From Clostridia bacterium (lineage in GTDB: Bacteria > Bacillota > Clostridia > Oscillospirales > Ruminococcaceae), in NCBI GenBank assembly GCA_021152595.1, contig JAGKVC010000135.1, forward strand, positions 1 through 10,014: DNA of 10,014 bases, written 5' to 3'. A program made the position numbers and the translations under genes. Every line of letters begins with the position of its first letter. The stretch's first letter is position 1. Positions 6,976-10,014 of this stretch are shown piece after piece. The notes under the pieces are model-generated. The model did not search any database and was not told where the DNA came from. It saw only the letters and a list, made by a program, of their open reading frames with translations.

Positions 6976-8130
6976 TCAGTTCCTTTCATCCTGTAATTCG
7001 CGGTAAACCTGATGCAGCGTCTCCGCGGCAGATTCCCAGCTCATTTCCTTTGCACGGCGGAATCCGCGCACAATCAGCATTTCACGGAGCTTTTCCTGCG
7101 TCAGAAGCAGCTCCATTCCCCTTGCAATCGCCTTGATTTTCAGCGGATTGCAGAGCAGCGCTGCATTTCCGACCGCCTCCGGCAAAGATGCCGCCTTCGA
7201 GGTCAGCACCGGACATCCGCACGCCATTGCCTCAAGCGGCGGCATGCCGAATCCCTCATAAAGCGACGGGAATACAAACGCCAGTGCGCCCGAATAAACC
7301 GCTGCCATATCCTCCGAGGGAATATACGACGGGAACAGGATATGTCCGCGGACATCAGATGCCGCAGATGCCTCGAAAATCCGCTCATACTGCCAGCCCT
7401 TGCCGCCTGCCAGCACCAGCGCCGGTGCATCGGGATATTTCTCGCGCAGCAGCGCATAGGCTCGGATCAGCCGCACCAGATTCTTGCGCGGCTCAAGCGT
7501 CCCGAGATAGAGAAAATACCGCTCCGGCAGATGATGGATCTTGCGCACACGCTCAATATCCTGCGCGGATGCCGGCTGAAAATGCGCTGTATCAACGCCG
7601 CAGGGCACCACGCGGATCTTTTCCGCCATATCGGGATAGTATTTTATGATCTCCGAACGCGAAAATTCGCTGTCCGTCACGATCCGGTCGGCGCGCTTCA
7701 TTGAGCGTTTCAGACCTGTTTGCAGCAGCAGCCGCGTCCGTGTGCGCATCGTCTCCGGATAGGCATGCAGTACCATGTCATGCACTGTCACGACCGTTTT
7801 CCCGTGGACAAACGGCGGCACGATATAATTGAAAAAGTGCGTAATATCTGCCCATTTGCCCTGAAATGCACAGTACGGCACCGGCACGAAATTCGTCATC
7901 AGACGGTAGAGCAGCGGCGAGAACCGCGCCGGATGCAGCGCCGTATTTTCGCGTACAAAGGGCTGCATCCGCCGGACCTTTTCCTCCGGCGAACGCAGTG
8001 TGAAATATTCAAAACGATATTGCTCCTCGGGATGCTGCTGTGTCAGTGCATCCGTCAGATTTGCCTCGCACCAGCCCACGCCGGAAATCTGGTCTCCGAT
8101 CAGCGGGCTCGCGTCAAATGCAATTTTCAT
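6976..8130 (-). CDS. Glycosyltransferase family 4 (GT-B fold), mannosyl/rhamnosyltransferase-like
   Basis: The 384-residue product is a full-length GT4 enzyme. It begins MKIAFDASPL with the glycine-containing acceptor loop ISGVGW (15-20). TVHDMV is at 115-120 and RIVTDSEFSR, typical of this subgroup, at about 149-158. YLGTLEPRKN (208-217) opens the donor domain, and the EX7E donor-binding element EGFGMPPLE is at 292-300, followed by AMACGCPVLTS. This pattern is common in GDP-mannose-using transferases of O-antigen loci (the WbdA/WbpY/MtfA type), consistent with GDP-mannose-derived donors made by its neighbours. That specificity is inferred. GGAGG lies 10 bases before the ATG at 8128-8130. An upstream ATG (8137-8139) is in another frame. 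It starts 23 bases after the gmd stop and is followed by the GNAT gene after 5 bases. It is clearly distinct from the other GT4 at 5275-6411, so the two probably make different linkages. Confidence 0.92.
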   Translation of the reverse strand: MKIAFDASPLIGDQISGVGWCEANLTDALTQQHPEEQYRFEYFTLRSPEEKVRRMQPFVRENTALHPARFSPLLYRLMTNFVPVPYCAFQGKWADITHFFNYIVPPFVHGKTVVTVHDMVLHAYPETMRTRTRLLLQTGLKRSMKRADRIVTDSEFSRSEIIKYYPDMAEKIRVVPCGVDTAHFQPASAQDIERVRKIHHLPERYFLYLGTLEPRKNLVRLIRAYALLREKYPDAPALVLAGGKGWQYERIFEASAASDVRGHILFPSYIPSEDMAAVYSGALAFVFPSLYEGFGMPPLEAMACGCPVLTSKAASLPEAVGNAALLCNPLKIKAIARGMELLLTQEKLREMLIVRGFRRAKEMSWESAAETLHQVYRELQDERN

Positions 8131-8153
8131 GTTTCATAAGCCTCCGGCTGAGT

Positions 8154-9176
8154 TCAGATGCCGCATTCCTGCCTGACCAGCGCAAGATCATTCTGCGCCA
8201 TGCGTGTGACCAGATCTGCAAAGCTGATCTCACGCTTCCAGCCGAGCTTCTGCTCCGCCTTCGACGGATCGCCGAGCAGCAGCTCGACCTCCGCCGGACG
8301 GTAGAACTTCGGATTGACCTTCACAACCGTCTTGCCGTTTGCCTTGTTGATGCCGACGGTATCGACGCCTTCGCCCTGCCATTCGATCTCAATGCCGACA
8401 GCACGGAATGCCCATTCTGCAAATTCGCGCACCGAGCGCGTCTCGCCCGTCGCTACGACATAATCATCCGGTGTATCCTGCTGGAGCATCAGCCACATCG
8501 CGCGGACATAATCCTTGGAATGTCCCCAGTCGCGCTTTGCATCCAGATTGCCGAGCTCCACATACTCCTGCAAGCCGAGCGAAATTCTCGCGGCGGCATC
8601 GGTGATCTTGCGCGTGACAAATTCCTTGCCGCGGCGCTCGGATTCGTGATTGAACAGAATGCCCGAGCAGGTGAAGAGTCCGAAGCTCTCACGGTAGTTT
8701 TTCGTGATCCAGTGACCGTAGAGCTTTGCGACACCGTAGGGGCTGCGCGGATAGAACGGTGTGGTCTCGCTCTGCGGAATCGCCTGCACCTTGCCGAACA
8801 TCTCCGAGGTCGATGCCTGATAGAACCGCGCCTCCGGCTTCACAATCCGGATCGCCTCAAGCAGATTCGTCACGCCGAGCGCGTCGATCTCCGCCGTTGC
8901 GACCGGCTGCTCCCAGCTCGTTGCAACAAAGCTCTGTGCCGCCAGATTGTATACCTCATCTGCCTGCGAAATCCGCATTGCGGAAATCAGCGAGACAAGA
9001 TCTGTCATATCCGCGTAGATCAGATGAATCTGATCCTTCAGATGTGCGATATTGCCGTAATCGACAACGCTCTTGCGGCGCCAGATGCCATAGACCTCAT
9101 AGCCCTTCTCGAGCAGCAGCTCTGCAAGATAAGAGCCGTCCTGACCGGTGATGCCGGTAATCAATGCATGCTTCAT
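8154..9176 (-). CDS. gmd: GDP-mannose 4,6-dehydratase
   Basis: It converts GDP-D-mannose to GDP-4-keto-6-deoxy-D-mannose, the branch point for D-rhamnose, L-fucose, 6-deoxy-talose and perosamine. The 340-residue product is typical in length. Visible family features are the NADP-binding motif GITGQDGS (8-15) with RR at 33-34 for the NADP phosphate, and NLAAQSFVATSWEQP (77-91). The catalytic triad region is STSEMFG (T123, E125) and SPYGVAK (Y147, K151). FNHESERRGKEFVTRK (175-190) and GNLDAKRDWGHSKDYVRAMW (209-228) are near diagnostic for Gmd. AAGGAG lies 11 bases before the ATG at 9174-9176. The gene follows the two-helix membrane protein by 23 bases. With the upstream guanylyltransferase and the downstream reductase it forms a complete route from mannose-1-phosphate to a GDP-6-deoxyhexose. 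Confidence 0.96.
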   Translation of the reverse strand: MKHALITGITGQDGSYLAELLLEKGYEVYGIWRRKSVVDYGNIAHLKDQIHLIYADMTDLVSLISAMRISQADEVYNLAAQSFVATSWEQPVATAEIDALGVTNLLEAIRIVKPEARFYQASTSEMFGKVQAIPQSETTPFYPRSPYGVAKLYGHWITKNYRESFGLFTCSGILFNHESERRGKEFVTRKITDAAARISLGLQEYVELGNLDAKRDWGHSKDYVRAMWLMLQQDTPDDYVVATGETRSVREFAEWAFRAVGIEIEWQGEGVDTVGINKANGKTVVKVNPKFYRPAEVELLLGDPSKAEQKLGWKREISFADLVTRMAQNDLALVRQECGI

Positions 9177-9199
9177 ATTGTTCGTTACTCCTTTTTCTC

Positions 9200-9883
9200 T
9201 CAGATCGAACGCTCCGGCTTGATCTGCGCTTCGGGAAGATACTCGCGCAGAAATGCCAGAACATCATGGAAATCCGCGACGGCTACATAATAAAGATGCC
9301 GGCGCTTCTTGACATCCCGCAGGCAGAGCAGATCAAACTGCTCGGTCTCAGGAAGCGGATGCTGTTTGTGATAGCGGCGGTCCTTGCCGGATATGCCGAG
9401 TGCCTTTGCCGCAGAAAGGCTGCGTGTGCGGAACAGAATCCGCAGAAATCCTGCGCCGTGCAGCATCCAGCGCTGCACATGCGTAATCGTTTCAAGTCCA
9501 AGATAGCTCTGCACCTTCTCCGGACATACGATGTACTCCTCTGTGATGATGAGCTGGTGCTTGCGGTAAGGCGGTGTATGCCAGATTGCGAAGGTACCGC
9601 CGGCGCGGATACATCCCGCGAGCGCGATTGCGCTGCCGAACTGCTTGATCAGCGGATGCTTCTCAATGAAGATCACCCTGAAAAGCGCGAGCAGGAAAAA
9701 GACCAGCGCTGCTGCCGTCAGCACTGCCAGAATGATCGTGACAGGATCGAGGAATCCGCGCAGATATGCCGAAACGCACATACCTGCCGCCGGAATCAGG
9801 AGCAAAATTGCCATGCCGAACGCATTGCGTCCGTAGTCTCTGCGCATTTGTTCGAGGATCAGATCGCCGGTAAGCTCTTCCAT
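9200..9883 (-). CDS. Unrecognised membrane protein: two helices plus a soluble C-terminal domain
   Basis: I do not recognise this 227-residue protein. It has a short charged N-terminus and two closely spaced hydrophobic segments (about 21-40 and 46-73) forming a hairpin. A C-terminal region of about 150 residues with alternating hydrophobic and polar stretches follows (for example HQLIITEEYIVCP at 109-121 and EQFDLLCLRD at 181-190). The basic segment KKRRH (192-196) is inside this region. The two-helix-then-beta-rich layout recalls membrane-anchored proteins with PH-like domains, but this is only a resemblance of architecture. The ATG at 9881-9883 has a strong GGAGG (9891-9895) 7 bases upstream. 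The gene lies 33 bases after the guanylyltransferase stop and 23 bases before gmd, so it is co-transcribed with the GDP-mannose pathway. It could be a regulator or scaffold of the assembly machinery; nothing shows catalysis. Confidence 0.8.
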   Translation of the reverse strand: MEELTGDLILEQMRRDYGRNAFGMAILLLIPAAGMCVSAYLRGFLDPVTIILAVLTAAALVFFLLALFRVIFIEKHPLIKQFGSAIALAGCIRAGGTFAIWHTPPYRKHQLIITEEYIVCPEKVQSYLGLETITHVQRWMLHGAGFLRILFRTRSLSAAKALGISGKDRRYHKQHPLPETEQFDLLCLRDVKKRRHLYYVAVADFHDVLAFLREYLPEAQIKPERSI

Positions 9884-9916
9884 AGCCGTACCTCCGTTTC
9901 ATTTTTCGGGCGGAAT

Positions 9917-10014
9917 TCAGAGCAGTTCTCCTCTGCCCTGTTCCCGCAGCATTTCCGTTATTTTTTTGATGTTCTGTGCAGCGTCGATGTCACATACAAG
10001 CAGTGCGTCCTCCG
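9917..10014 (-). CDS. manC: C-terminal end of mannose-1-phosphate guanylyltransferase (partial)
   Basis: Only the last 31 codons and the TGA stop (9917-9919) are inside the window. The fragment contains DALLVCDID followed by an amphipathic helix (QNIKKITEMLREQGRGELL). This matches the end of the catalytic domain of mannose-1-phosphate guanylyltransferases, where DALLVCDKD and a terminal GRDEYL-like tail are usual. In bifunctional ManC/AlgA proteins a cupin phosphomannose isomerase domain follows this point. Here a stop follows at once, so this looks like the monofunctional form. The enzyme makes GDP-mannose from mannose-1-phosphate and GTP, the substrate of the downstream gmd. The assignment rests on a short segment plus context. 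The symbol is used in its broad sense. Confidence 0.78.
   Translation of the reverse strand, partial: EDALLVCDIDAAQNIKKITEMLREQGRGELL

Noticed and set aside
8040..9290. Long plus-strand open frame (416 codons) opposite gmd
   Set aside because: It lies antisense to a gene with unmistakable Gmd motifs, extends past both of its ends into neighbouring genes, has an Arg/Cys/His-rich composition typical of shadow frames, and shows no family motif.

Overview
This window is one densely packed stretch of a polysaccharide biosynthesis and export operon. Every supportable gene lies on the minus strand, so transcription runs from high to low coordinates. The gene set looks like an ABC-transporter-dependent surface glycan locus whose polymer is probably built at least partly from D-rhamnose derived from GDP-mannose. 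The organism cannot be fixed from the window. Strong GGAGG/AAGGAG ribosome binding sites, a TTG start, a RimJ-type GNAT of the kind common in Firmicutes, and moderately high G+C (judged by eye, not counted) suggest a clostridial Gram-positive such as a Ruminococcus/Oscillospiraceae relative. This is an inference only.

Layout in transcription order: (1) 9917-10014, the last 31 codons of a mannose-1-phosphate guanylyltransferase, which makes GDP-mannose; (2) 9200-9883, an unrecognised protein with two membrane helices and a soluble C-terminal domain; (3) 8154-9176, GDP-mannose 4,6-dehydratase (gmd); (4) 6976-8130, a GT4 glycosyltransferase; (5) 6404-6970, a RimJ/RimL-like GNAT acetyltransferase; (6) 5275-6411, a second GT4 glycosyltransferase; (7) 4291-5262, an SDR reductase best read as GDP-6-deoxy-D-mannose reductase (rmd); (8) 3515-4294, the ABC-2 permease Wzm; (9) 1821-3515, a polytopic GT-C-like membrane protein; (10) 601-1794, the ATPase Wzt with a C-terminal cargo-binding-type domain; (11) 1-545, the N-terminal 181 codons of a protein with a coiled-coil-like segment that runs off the left edge.

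How they fit together: GDP-mannose is dehydrated by Gmd and reduced by Rmd to GDP-D-rhamnose. The two cytosolic GT4 enzymes would build the chain on a lipid carrier, and Wzm/Wzt would export it. The Wzt C-terminal domain suggests that a specific chain end or modification is recognised before export. The left-edge gene, directly after Wzt, is a candidate for the enzyme that makes that end or sets chain length. The GT-C-like protein may decorate the polymer outside the membrane. All genes overlap or are separated by at most 55 bases, no internal promoter or terminator is convincing, and the operon promoter and any initiating transferase must lie outside the window. No stretch above 55 bases lacks a gene. 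No RNA gene, mobile element, CRISPR array or notable repeat was seen.
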